11,521 nt of DNA from Prevotella sp. UBA6387 (GTDB lineage: Bacteria > Bacteroidota > Bacteroidia > Bacteroidales > Bacteroidaceae), in NCBI GenBank assembly GCA_002437565.1, contig DJQL01000134.1, positions 1 to 11,521 on the forward strand, written 5' to 3'. The position numbers were made by a program, and so were the translations under genes. Within the stretch, counting starts at the first letter, position 1. Each line of letters begins with the position of its first letter. Positions 1-6,688 of the stretch are shown here, piece after piece. Under the pieces are notes generated by a model. It ran no database searches. It had not been told where the DNA came from and saw nothing but the letters and a program-made list of their open reading frames with translations.

Positions 1-30
1 TCTTTCCGCTTTTATTTCAAAGAGAAATAA
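1..30 (+). CDS. Possible C-terminal tail of an upstream plus-strand gene (partial)
   Basis: Read in frame 1, the first 30 bases give nine residues (SFRFYFKEK) followed by a TAA stop. That stop lies 16 bases before a strong plus-strand terminator stem, the usual spacing for the end of a gene. The alternating aromatic pattern could be a final beta strand, but nine residues cannot identify a family. Frame 2 also closes, at base 45, so the frame choice is an inference from spacing. The gene body is outside the window. Confidence 0.27.
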   Translation, partial: SFRFYFKEK

Positions 31-46
31 ATCCGCATCAAATTAG

Positions 47-93
47 GGCTTTGAGTATTTCCGCGACATACGGAAATACTCAAAGCCTTTTTT
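47..93 (+). terminator. Intrinsic terminator of the convergent upstream gene
   Basis: Bases 47-63 and 71-87 form a perfect 17-bp stem around a 7-base loop, followed at once by six T residues (88-93) on the plus strand. This is a textbook Rho-independent terminator for a plus-strand gene entering from the left. On the minus strand the stem is followed only by a weak T-containing stretch, so it may or may not also stop the thiL transcript. Between it and the thiL stop codon (94-241) I see no gene and no second good terminator, only a 5-bp inverted repeat near 130-140. Confidence 0.88.
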
Positions 94-241
94 ATGTCCT
101 TTAAAGTTTTACTTTCCTCCCCCGATTAACCCATGATGGGCGCATCGGCGGGTACGTAAAGTTACAAACAATATGTATCTCTGAGAATCAATTAGTTATA
201 TATTTACTGAACAGCCTTGATATAACGATATTAACTACCCA

Positions 242-1357
242 TCATTTTAAGGGATTCCATCCTTGCGCAGTAATGTCAAACTCCTTTCCATCGCCACGTG
301 AGATCAGTCGGCAACCGAGTTCTTCCTTTGTGATGTATCCTATCTGCTTTATGCCACGGCTCTCAAGTGCGTCGAGCTTGTCGTGGTCCCCAATGGGGCA
401 GGTGAAGAGCAGTTCGTAGTCCTCGCCGCCATTCATGGCACATGTGGTGACATTCATGTTAAACTCCTCTGCCGTGACAGCCGTCTGGTAGTCTATTGGT
501 ATGTTCTTCTCATATACACGGCAACCGCAGTGGCTTTGATGGCAAATGTGGAGCAGCTCAGACGAGAGTCCATCAGATATGTCCATCATGGCTGTCGGAT
601 GGATATTGTTCTCTTGCAAAAGCTTAATGATGTCGCCTCTCGCCTCTGGCTTGAGCTGTCTTTGCAACAGATACTCACGCCCGGCAAAATCGGGTTGGAA
701 GTCGATTATCTTCATGCCTTCTTGTTGCAGGTGCTTCACGAGTTCTTCGTTGCCGTCTTTTTTTGCCTGCCTTATTTTGGCGTTGAGGTCATCAATCTGC
801 TTATAGTATACGGTCTTCTCACGTTCAAGGAGCTGAAGTCCCATATATGCGGCTCCCAAATCACCCGTTACGCAAATAAGGTCGGTCTCATTGGCACCAT
901 TGCGATAAACTATGTCATCTTTTTTAGCCTCACCTATGCAAGTGATGCTTATGGCGAGCCCTGTCAACGATGAGCAAGTGTCACCTCCCACGATGTCAAC
1001 GTCCCACTTGTCGCAAGCCTCTCTAAGGCCAGCGTAGAAGTCGTCAAGATCCTCTACCTTGAAACGCTTGCCCAGGGCAACGCTCACGAGCAGTTGACGT
1101 GGCATGCCATTCATGGCAAACACGTCACTCAGGTTGACCATGGCACTCTTGTATCCGAGCTGGGCCATACTGTTATAGGTAAGGTCAAAATGCACGCCTT
1201 CCATCAGCATGTCTGTGGTGACGAGCACTTCCTTGTCTGGATACGTCAAGACAGTGCAATCATCACCAACGCCCTTCAACGTGGAGGGGTTCTTGGGCTG
1301 TATGTCCTTTGTGAGGTGACGGATGAGGCCAAACTCACCGAGTTCCTTTATTTCCAT
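242..1357 (-). CDS. thiL: Thiamine-monophosphate kinase ThiL
   Basis: ThiL phosphorylates thiamine monophosphate with ATP to give thiamine diphosphate, the active cofactor; it is cytosolic. Residue numbers are from the ATG at 1357. Visible motifs are the GDDC metal-binding loop (31-34), TTDMLMEGVHFD (47-58), GGDT (124-127), VTGDLG (163-168), DISDGL (259-264) and GGEDYEL (310-316), covering the PurM-like N- and C-terminal halves in order. An upstream in-frame TTG at 1369 would add four residues but lies inside punA; the ATG, 2 bases after the punA stop, is the better start. At 371 residues it is longer than the roughly 325 typical of the family. The extra length is mainly a lysine/glutamate-rich stretch around residues 181-225, which looks helical. 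It is the last gene of the minus-strand run. Confidence 0.95.
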   Translation of the reverse strand: MEIKELGEFGLIRHLTKDIQPKNPSTLKGVGDDCTVLTYPDKEVLVTTDMLMEGVHFDLTYNSMAQLGYKSAMVNLSDVFAMNGMPRQLLVSVALGKRFKVEDLDDFYAGLREACDKWDVDIVGGDTCSSLTGLAISITCIGEAKKDDIVYRNGANETDLICVTGDLGAAYMGLQLLEREKTVYYKQIDDLNAKIRQAKKDGNEELVKHLQQEGMKIIDFQPDFAGREYLLQRQLKPEARGDIIKLLQENNIHPTAMMDISDGLSSELLHICHQSHCGCRVYEKNIPIDYQTAVTAEEFNMNVTTCAMNGGEDYELLFTCPIGDHDKLDALESRGIKQIGYITKEELGCRLISRGDGKEFDITAQGWNPLK

Positions 1358-1359
1358 TC

Positions 1360-2172
1360 TTAATCGCAACGTTTAATCATCTCACGGAATATCTCCGCCA
1401 TATTTGGCTGCGAGGCGTTGGCTGCCTCTTGCACTTCCTCGTGGCTCACTTCCACTGGAACGTCAAAACCACCAAGGTCTGTTATGACGCTGATTCCAAA
1501 GACTTTCATGCCACAGTGACGGGCCACTATGACCTCAGGCACCGTGCTCATGCCTACCGCACTGCCTCCCAAGAGGTGATACATACGATATTCGGCAGGT
1601 GTCTCGAATGTAGGGCCCTGAACGCCTACGTATACACCGTGAACCAGATGTATGCCCTTTTCCTTGCCTATCTCGTCGGCGAGGTCACGCAGATGCTTGT
1701 CATAAGCCTCGTGCATATCCGGGAAGCGTGGCCCCGTGGGGAAATTCTTTCCATGCAGAGGATGCTCCGGGAAAAGATTTATATGGTCATCAATGACCAT
1801 GAGGTCACCAATCTTGAAACTTGGATCCATGCCTCCAGAGGCATTGCTGACAAAGAGCGTCTTGATTCCGAGCTCATACATGACTCTCTCCGGAAACGTC
1901 ACTTCCTTCATGTCGTATCCCTCATAGTAATGGAAACGCCCATCCATCGCCATGATTTCCTTGCCACCTAACTTGCCGAAAATCAACTTTCCAGCGTGCC
2001 CCTCCACTGTGGATACCGGGAAGTTGGGTATGTCCTTATAAGCAAACTCTGTGGTGTCAGTTATCTCGGAAGCTAATTGTCCCAGTCCTGTGCCCAAAAT
2101 TATTGCGGTCGTTGGCTGTGCGGGCATTCTTTCCCTTAGCCAAGATGCTGTTTCTTGAATTTTTCCGTACAT
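1360..2172 (-). CDS. punA: Purine nucleoside phosphorylase, trimeric (type I) family
   Basis: This cytosolic enzyme splits purine (deoxy)nucleosides with phosphate into base and (deoxy)ribose-1-phosphate, for purine salvage. Its 270 residues align throughout with the human-type trimeric PNP. Seen are the phosphate loop LGTGLG (26-31), GRFHYYEG (78-85, His81 matching human His86), VSNASGG (108-114, Asn110 matching Asn115), GPTFETPAE (186-194, Glu190 matching Glu201), VGMSTVPE (206-213) and His244 matching His257. The residue matching human Asn243, which reads the base, is Asp232 (ITDLGG). In human PNP this substitution favours 6-aminopurines, so the substrate range may include adenosine; that is inference. 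The N-terminus fits the family, so the start at 2172 is credible even though it lies 116 bases inside lpxK. The thiL start follows 2 bases after its stop. The symbol follows common Bacteroidetes usage. Confidence 0.95.
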   Translation of the reverse strand: MYGKIQETASWLRERMPAQPTTAIILGTGLGQLASEITDTTEFAYKDIPNFPVSTVEGHAGKLIFGKLGGKEIMAMDGRFHYYEGYDMKEVTFPERVMYELGIKTLFVSNASGGMDPSFKIGDLMVIDDHINLFPEHPLHGKNFPTGPRFPDMHEAYDKHLRDLADEIGKEKGIHLVHGVYVGVQGPTFETPAEYRMYHLLGGSAVGMSTVPEVIVARHCGMKVFGISVITDLGGFDVPVEVSHEEVQEAANASQPNMAEIFREMIKRCD

Positions 2173-3226
2173 AGCTTATTATCTTATTATTGAACAATTC
2201 TTCATCTTGATTCAACATGAACCTCACCTGTATGGGAAGCACATACAATGCCGACTTGATGGCATCTGTCAGTTTTGCTTGCAACAGCCGAGTTGAGTCT
2301 TTTTCCGTTGTGACTATTATCTTTGGCGAATCCATTTGCGCGAAAGCGTCGCTGATAGCCTCTATATCCTTAGGGGTGAACACGTGGTGATCCCTGAATG
2401 TCATGGTCGTCAAAGAGCGACATTTAGTCTTAATATCGCTTTCCATCTCTTCTGGCGATGCTATACCTGTGAGCATAAGCACGTTATGGCCTTTAAGTTT
2501 CGGTGGCTCGTCATTGCTTCCCTCGAACAATGGATACAATTCACCATATTCCATTGTGGTGAAAAAGAGCTCCTGATAAGGGTAAAGCCCCATCGCCTTT
2601 GTCAACACCCTGATGTCCATGGGCTTCAAGTCGGCTGGGCATTTTGTCACTATCACGAAGTCCGCCCTACGCTTTCCCGACAGTGGCTCACGCAATCGTC
2701 CGGCAGGAAGCAGCTTGTCGTAGATGATGAGACGATGATAATCCACAAGCAGTATGTTTATGCCAGGCTTGACGTAACGATGCTGGAAAGCGTCGTCGAG
2801 AAGAATCACGCCCACGTCATTGGTGCTCTCGTCCGTGGTCAACCGCGCAATTCCCTCCCTTCGATTGGCGTCAACGGCTACATATATGTCCTTGAACTTT
2901 CTTGTCATCTGGTAAGGCTCGTCGCCAATGGTCAATGCCGTAGAGCTGTCGTCTGCCAATACATATCCCTTTGACTTTCGCTTGTAACCTCTCGACAGCA
3001 CGGCCACCTTGGTAAGCTTATGGAGCAACCTCACGAGATACTCCACGTGCGGTGTCTTGCCTGTGCCGCCAACGGTGATGTTACCGACAGCTATGACAGG
3101 TATGTCGTAGCTCTGCTGATGGAGCAAGCCCACGTTGAAGAGCCAGTTGCGCAAGCTCACTGCCAAGCCGTAAAGCCAGCTTAGCGGCGAGAGCCAATCG
3201 CGTGTTTTTATCAAATCTCCCTCCAT
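2057..3226 (-). CDS. lpxK: Tetraacyldisaccharide 4'-kinase LpxK
   Basis: LpxK adds the 4'-phosphate to the tetraacylated disaccharide precursor of lipid A, using ATP at the inner face of the cytoplasmic membrane. It is a P-loop kinase. The Walker A stretch GNITVGGTGKTP spans residues 48-59, SRGYKRKSKGYV 78-89, the Walker B-like DDAFQHR 144-150, GRLREP 176-181, TGIA 253-256, FRDHHVF 278-283 and TTEKD 306-310. The N-terminal part (WLSPLSWLYGLAVSLRNWLF, 11-30) is the hydrophobic membrane-contacting helix of the family. The start lies 4 bases after the sppA stop. At 389 residues it has a polar, basic tail after SYVRKNSRNSILAK, and residues 352-389 are read from the same DNA as the start of punA in another frame. 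Translational coupling to punA is plausible. Confidence 0.96.
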   Translation of the reverse strand: MEGDLIKTRDWLSPLSWLYGLAVSLRNWLFNVGLLHQQSYDIPVIAVGNITVGGTGKTPHVEYLVRLLHKLTKVAVLSRGYKRKSKGYVLADDSSTALTIGDEPYQMTRKFKDIYVAVDANRREGIARLTTDESTNDVGVILLDDAFQHRYVKPGINILLVDYHRLIIYDKLLPAGRLREPLSGKRRADFVIVTKCPADLKPMDIRVLTKAMGLYPYQELFFTTMEYGELYPLFEGSNDEPPKLKGHNVLMLTGIASPEEMESDIKTKCRSLTTMTFRDHHVFTPKDIEAISDAFAQMDSPKIIVTTEKDSTRLLQAKLTDAIKSALYVLPIQVRFMLNQDEELFNNKIISYVRKNSRNSILAKGKNARTANDRNNFGHRTGTISFRDN

Positions 3227-3230
3227 GGCC

Positions 3231-5024
3231 CTAATTGTTTATTATGACATAAGGCAACCGCGCCTGGATTCTTCCCATCGACTGTGCTTGGTTCATCAGC
3301 ACGAAAGGCACATAATACTGTCCAAGGATTTGGCGCAGCTGCTCATCAAGCATTGTGCCGCTTGCCTTGCCGCTGCCGTCAATCAACTTGGACAGGAAGT
3401 CTTTCTTCGCAGGATAGTCTGCCGTGTGGTAGTCGTCCAACTTGGCCAGTTCCGCAGCCTTTGCCACAGCCTTGTCCATTCCGCCCAAGCCGTCAACGAG
3501 TTTCAGTTTCAAGGCATCCTCACCAAGGAACACGTGCCCCTGGGCACGTTCTTCCACGGCATCCATGGAAAGGTGTCTTCCGTTGGCCACGCGCGTCTTG
3601 AAAAGCTTATAGCCACGGTTTATCGCGGCTTGAAGTTTCGCTCCTTGCTCTTGGTTGAGAGGAGACAGCATGAGTCCGTAAGCCGACATTCCCATGGATG
3701 CATTACGGTTAGTCTCTACGCCGTCAAACTTCAACCCGAGTTTCCGCGCCATCTCCGCGCCATCTTGCACCAATCCGAAAATTCCGATTGAGCCTGTGAT
3801 GGTGGTTGGCTCCGCAAGGATATAGTCGGCTCCACAACTGATATAGTAACCACCCGAGGCGGCATATCCGCCCATGGAAACCACAACTGGCTTATGGGCT
3901 TTCTTCAGCTGCTCTATCGCATGCCATATCTGTTCTGAGTCGTAGCTTGAGCCACCAGGCGAGTTCACACGGATTACCACTGCCTTGACATCATCGTCTT
4001 CTGCCAGGGCAGCCATGTCTTCACTCATGTCACGGCCAACGATATAGCTTGCGTTTTGGTAAAGGTTGCCCGAAGGCTCTTGGTTGACAATGTCTCCACA
4101 AGCATAGTAAACCGCTATCTCATCTCCACTGCCATCGCCTGGTTCCGCGCAAAGGTCTGCCACAGTTGCTTGCGGTATGTCGTCGTCCTTGCCGATACCG
4201 AGCTTTGCCTTTATCACGCCGCGTATCTCATCGTTATACTTGAGCCCATCAAAGAACTTGTCCTTGACAAGAACGTCTGCGCTTTCAAATGTCATCATCT
4301 CGTCGGCATGGCGATTAAGGTCTGCCTTGCTTATCTTCCTGCTTTCAGACACGGCCGTAAGGATAGTGTCCCAATAGCCATCAAGGAAACGCTGCGCCTG
4401 CTCCTTGCTTGGGTCGCTCATCTTTTCCTCCGTGAAAATCTCCGTGGCACTCTTGTACTTACCACATTTGAATGCCATGGTGTTTATGCCAACCTTCTTG
4501 AACAAGTCTCGCAAGAACACAAGCTTGGTGCCCAGTCCTTGCCACTCAAGTCCCCCCTGTGGATTGACGTATATCTTGTCGGCTACAGAGGCTATATAAT
4601 AGTCGTTGGTGTTAAACTGCTCTCCGAAAGCTATTATCCACTTTCCCGACTTCTTGAAATTTGCCAAGGCATCGCGCAGTTCCTGAGCTTGAGCCAGGTC
4701 AGATCCCATGCCATTGGCCTCAATGTAAATACCTTTTATCTTGTCCGAAGACTTGGCTTTTTTCACAGCAGAAAGCATGTCGGCAAGTCCGGGATTGCTC
4801 GCGCCATCACCTTGAAGCATACTTAGCGGCGACGCGTCAGTGGCTCGCTCTTGCAGCGTGCCGTGAAGGTTCAGCACCAGCACGCTACCGTCCTTTACGG
4901 TTGGCGTGGAGCTTGCGGCCGCAGCCATTCCAAGAAGACCAACGACGCTGATGGCAGAGGCCACGACCAAGAAGATGATGATGCCAACAACCGTGGCCAA
5001 GACGTTTTTCAGGAAGTTATTCAT
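3231..5024 (-). CDS. sppA: Signal peptide peptidase SppA, 67 kDa type
   Basis: SppA is a membrane-anchored serine protease that digests leftover signal peptides on the periplasmic side. One N-terminal transmembrane segment (residues about 10-36) is followed by two repeated ClpP-like domains, as in the long enterobacterial form, and 597 residues is a normal length for it. The catalytic lysine is Lys191 in GKYKSA in the first domain, and the nucleophile is Ser390 in AASGGYY in the second, matching E. coli Lys209 and Ser409. NSPGGS (354-359) and TGSIGIFG (410-417) are further family motifs. The gene is 55 bases from the DUF2461 stop and 4 bases before lpxK. I found no TAnnTTTG promoter in the 55-base gap, so it is probably transcribed from upstream. 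The last ~45 residues lie beyond the recognisable protease fold. Confidence 0.95.
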   Translation of the reverse strand: MNNFLKNVLATVVGIIIFLVVASAISVVGLLGMAAAASSTPTVKDGSVLVLNLHGTLQERATDASPLSMLQGDGASNPGLADMLSAVKKAKSSDKIKGIYIEANGMGSDLAQAQELRDALANFKKSGKWIIAFGEQFNTNDYYIASVADKIYVNPQGGLEWQGLGTKLVFLRDLFKKVGINTMAFKCGKYKSATEIFTEEKMSDPSKEQAQRFLDGYWDTILTAVSESRKISKADLNRHADEMMTFESADVLVKDKFFDGLKYNDEIRGVIKAKLGIGKDDDIPQATVADLCAEPGDGSGDEIAVYYACGDIVNQEPSGNLYQNASYIVGRDMSEDMAALAEDDDVKAVVIRVNSPGGSSYDSEQIWHAIEQLKKAHKPVVVSMGGYAASGGYYISCGADYILAEPTTITGSIGIFGLVQDGAEMARKLGLKFDGVETNRNASMGMSAYGLMLSPLNQEQGAKLQAAINRGYKLFKTRVANGRHLSMDAVEERAQGHVFLGEDALKLKLVDGLGGMDKAVAKAAELAKLDDYHTADYPAKKDFLSKLIDGSGKASGTMLDEQLRQILGQYYVPFVLMNQAQSMGRIQARLPYVIINN

Positions 5025-5079
5025 GTGAGTTCAGATTGAATTGTTGAGATTTAATGGCCGTTGACAGCTCGTGTAGCCA

Positions 5080-5793
5080 TTATTCGTAATCATCGACCAC
5101 GCTGTTTACAAAGTCCATCATCGGCTTGGCCACCTTGCAAATCTCCGCGACCTTGCGCACCCAGTCTGGTGCCTCGAATATCGCCTCGTCCACACTGTGC
5201 CAAGCACAATAGTCCTTCATTTTCAAGTAATTAATGAATTCGTAATCTTTAGGGAAGTCCTTGGGGGCTTTCTTCAGGCAGGTTATGCCAAATCCCTTTT
5301 CCGCCACAGGCACGTCACCTTCCCACGTAGACTCGTTAGGATAACCGAAATAGTGGATGAACTTGCCGTCTTCCACTCGTTTCCGCCATTCATCTATGTT
5401 TCCCATTATCTCATTGCGCATTGCGGTCAGAATGTTTGTGGGCAACCAATACGAGCCTACCGCCACGAGACAATGGCCTGGCTGGATGTGCAAATAATAG
5501 CCACCCCGCAGCGACTTCCTGCCATGAGCGCAAATATAAGCCCCGAAGTGTCGCTTGTAAGGCGACTTGTCGGCTGAGAATCTCACGTCGCGATAGAAAC
5601 GATAGCAACAGTCCTTGACGGTCAAGTGGCTAATCTCCGGGTCGAACGTCGTCAGCTCTTCCATGAGATTGGCTACCCCGCCCTCAAACTCTTGCTTCGC
5701 GCCTTCATATTCCGCCTTGTGCGCCTGAAACCAAGGACGGTTGTTGTTGGCGGCCACGTCAGTGAGAAACCTTTGTATCAATTCGATGTTCAT
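5080..5793 (-). CDS. DUF2461 (TIGR02453) family protein
   Basis: This is a conserved protein of unknown function in the DUF2461 family, which is widespread in Bacteroidetes and some other groups; no reaction is established to my knowledge. Hallmarks are NNRPWF (17-22) near the N-terminus, a basic core RFYRDVRFSADKSPYKRHFGAYI (residues 65-87) and GGYYLHIQPG (97-106). At 237 residues it is of usual family length. There is no signal peptide or membrane segment, so it should be cytosolic. Its ATG comes 2 bases after the nth stop, so the two are almost surely co-transcribed and perhaps translationally coupled. A link to DNA metabolism from this pairing would be guesswork. A weak 6-bp inverted repeat (5053-5058 with 5076-5081) spans its stop codon. 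Confidence 0.92.
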   Translation of the reverse strand: MNIELIQRFLTDVAANNNRPWFQAHKAEYEGAKQEFEGGVANLMEELTTFDPEISHLTVKDCCYRFYRDVRFSADKSPYKRHFGAYICAHGRKSLRGGYYLHIQPGHCLVAVGSYWLPTNILTAMRNEIMGNIDEWRKRVEDGKFIHYFGYPNESTWEGDVPVAEKGFGITCLKKAPKDFPKDYEFINYLKMKDYCAWHSVDEAIFEAPDWVRKVAEICKVAKPMMDFVNSVVDDYE

Positions 5794-5795
5794 GT

Positions 5796-6446
5796 CTATT
5801 CAAGTTTACTTCCCTTCAACAGTTTTGGGCAAATGTCACCGAACGGGCATTTGTCGCACTTTGGCTTCGCGCTCTGGCATATATAGCGACCATGAAGAAG
5901 CAGCCAATGGTGCGCTCGGGGTATGTCTTCCTTTCTTATGCTTCTCTCAAGCACTTCCTCCACTTTAAGCGGCGTGTTGGCCGTTGGCGGCACCAGTCCC
6001 AAGCGGTGTGCCACCCGGTAGACATGTGTGTCGACAGCCATCACGGCCTTCCCGAACCATACGGCCTGAAGCACATTGGCGGTCTTGCGCCCCACGCCGG
6101 GCAACTTCACGAGTTCGGCGGTAGTATTCGGTATCTCGCCTCTGAAGTCGGTCACTATCATCCTCGCCATTTCCACGAGATGCCGCGCCTTGGAGTTGGG
6201 ATAGCTCACGCTGCGGACATACTCCAGCAAATCCTCCGGCTCGGCCTTGGCCATGAGCTCGGCGGTCGGGTATTGGTGAAAGAGAGCGGGCGTGATTTCA
6301 TTCACGCGCTTGTCGGTACACTGGGCGGAAAGAAGCGTGGCACACAACAGCTGAAACGCCGAGCCAAATTCCAACTGGGTCGTCACTTCTGGCTGGTGCT
6401 CCTTGAAATAGTCTATAATGTATGTGTATCTCTCCTTTCGTGTCAT
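5796..6446 (-). CDS. nth: Endonuclease III (DNA glycosylase/AP lyase)
   Basis: Nth removes oxidised pyrimidines from DNA and nicks the abasic site, starting base-excision repair. The helix-hairpin-helix LPGVGRKTANVL spans residues 115-126, with the Schiff-base lysine Lys121 (E. coli Lys120), and the catalytic aspartate is Asp139 in AVDTHVYRVAHRLGL. Four cysteines at 190, 197, 200 and 206 show the exact C-x6-C-x2-C-x5-C spacing of the [4Fe-4S] cluster loop. Its 216 residues match the usual ~211. It is the first gene of the minus-strand run, with a strong promoter about 60 bases upstream and DUF2461 starting 2 bases after its stop. Confidence 0.97.
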   Translation of the reverse strand: MTRKERYTYIIDYFKEHQPEVTTQLEFGSAFQLLCATLLSAQCTDKRVNEITPALFHQYPTAELMAKAEPEDLLEYVRSVSYPNSKARHLVEMARMIVTDFRGEIPNTTAELVKLPGVGRKTANVLQAVWFGKAVMAVDTHVYRVAHRLGLVPPTANTPLKVEEVLERSIRKEDIPRAHHWLLLHGRYICQSAKPKCDKCPFGDICPKLLKGSKLE

Positions 6447-6474
6447 TTATTCAGACTTTGACTTTCAGGGGTGC

Positions 6475-6500
6475 GACTTGTCAAGCAAGGTTGACTTGTC
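6475..6500 (-). repeat. Direct and inverted repeats in the nth leader
   Basis: The octamer GACTTGTC (plus-strand reading) occurs at 6475-6482 and again at 6493-6500, 18 bases apart. Between them GTCAA (6480-6484) and TTGAC (6491-6495) form a 5-bp inverted repeat around a 6-base spacer. They cover the predicted transcription start and early leader, where a repressor site or a small leader hairpin would be expected. No known operator is recognised; chance is possible. Confidence 0.35.
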
Positions 6501-6506
6501 CACTTG

Positions 6507-6537
6507 CAAAGATAGATAAAAAAAATGGCACGACAAA
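6507..6537 (-). promoter_or_regulatory. Bacteroidetes-type promoter for nth and probably the run down to thiL
   Basis: On the minus strand, TTTG (6537-6534), exactly 19 bases, then TATCTTTG (6514-6507) match the Bacteroidetes primary sigma consensus (TTTG at -33, TAnnTTTG at -7) at every defined position. The spacer contains a run of eight T residues. The expected transcription start is near 6500, giving an nth leader of roughly 53 bases. No comparable promoter was seen in the gaps downstream, so it may serve all six genes. Confidence 0.8.
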
Positions 6538-6621
6538 GAAAACGATGTTTTTATTCAACGCTTTATTTTCTGCCACGTAGAATCATGGGGGAAAGCGCGA
6601 GAAACAAATACATAACTGAAA

Positions 6622-6663
6622 ACGGGCGTCAAGCAACACCCACGAATGTTGCTTGACGCCCGT
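6622..6663 (-). terminator. Terminator downstream of htpG
   Basis: Bases 6622-6638 and 6647-6663 form a perfect 17-bp, GC-rich stem around an 8-base loop, 25 bases after the htpG stop. On the minus strand the stem is followed by TTTTCAG and then more T-rich sequence, so it should end the htpG transcript before the nth promoter. On the plus strand no T-run follows. Confidence 0.83.
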
Positions 6664-6688
6664 ATCTACACTTTGCCTTATATGGCAG

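Noticed and set aside
1355..1369. TTG start for ThiL four codons upstream
   Set aside because: The ATG at 1357 gives the family-like N-terminus MEIKELGEFGLI, and the extra residues would be read from inside punA.
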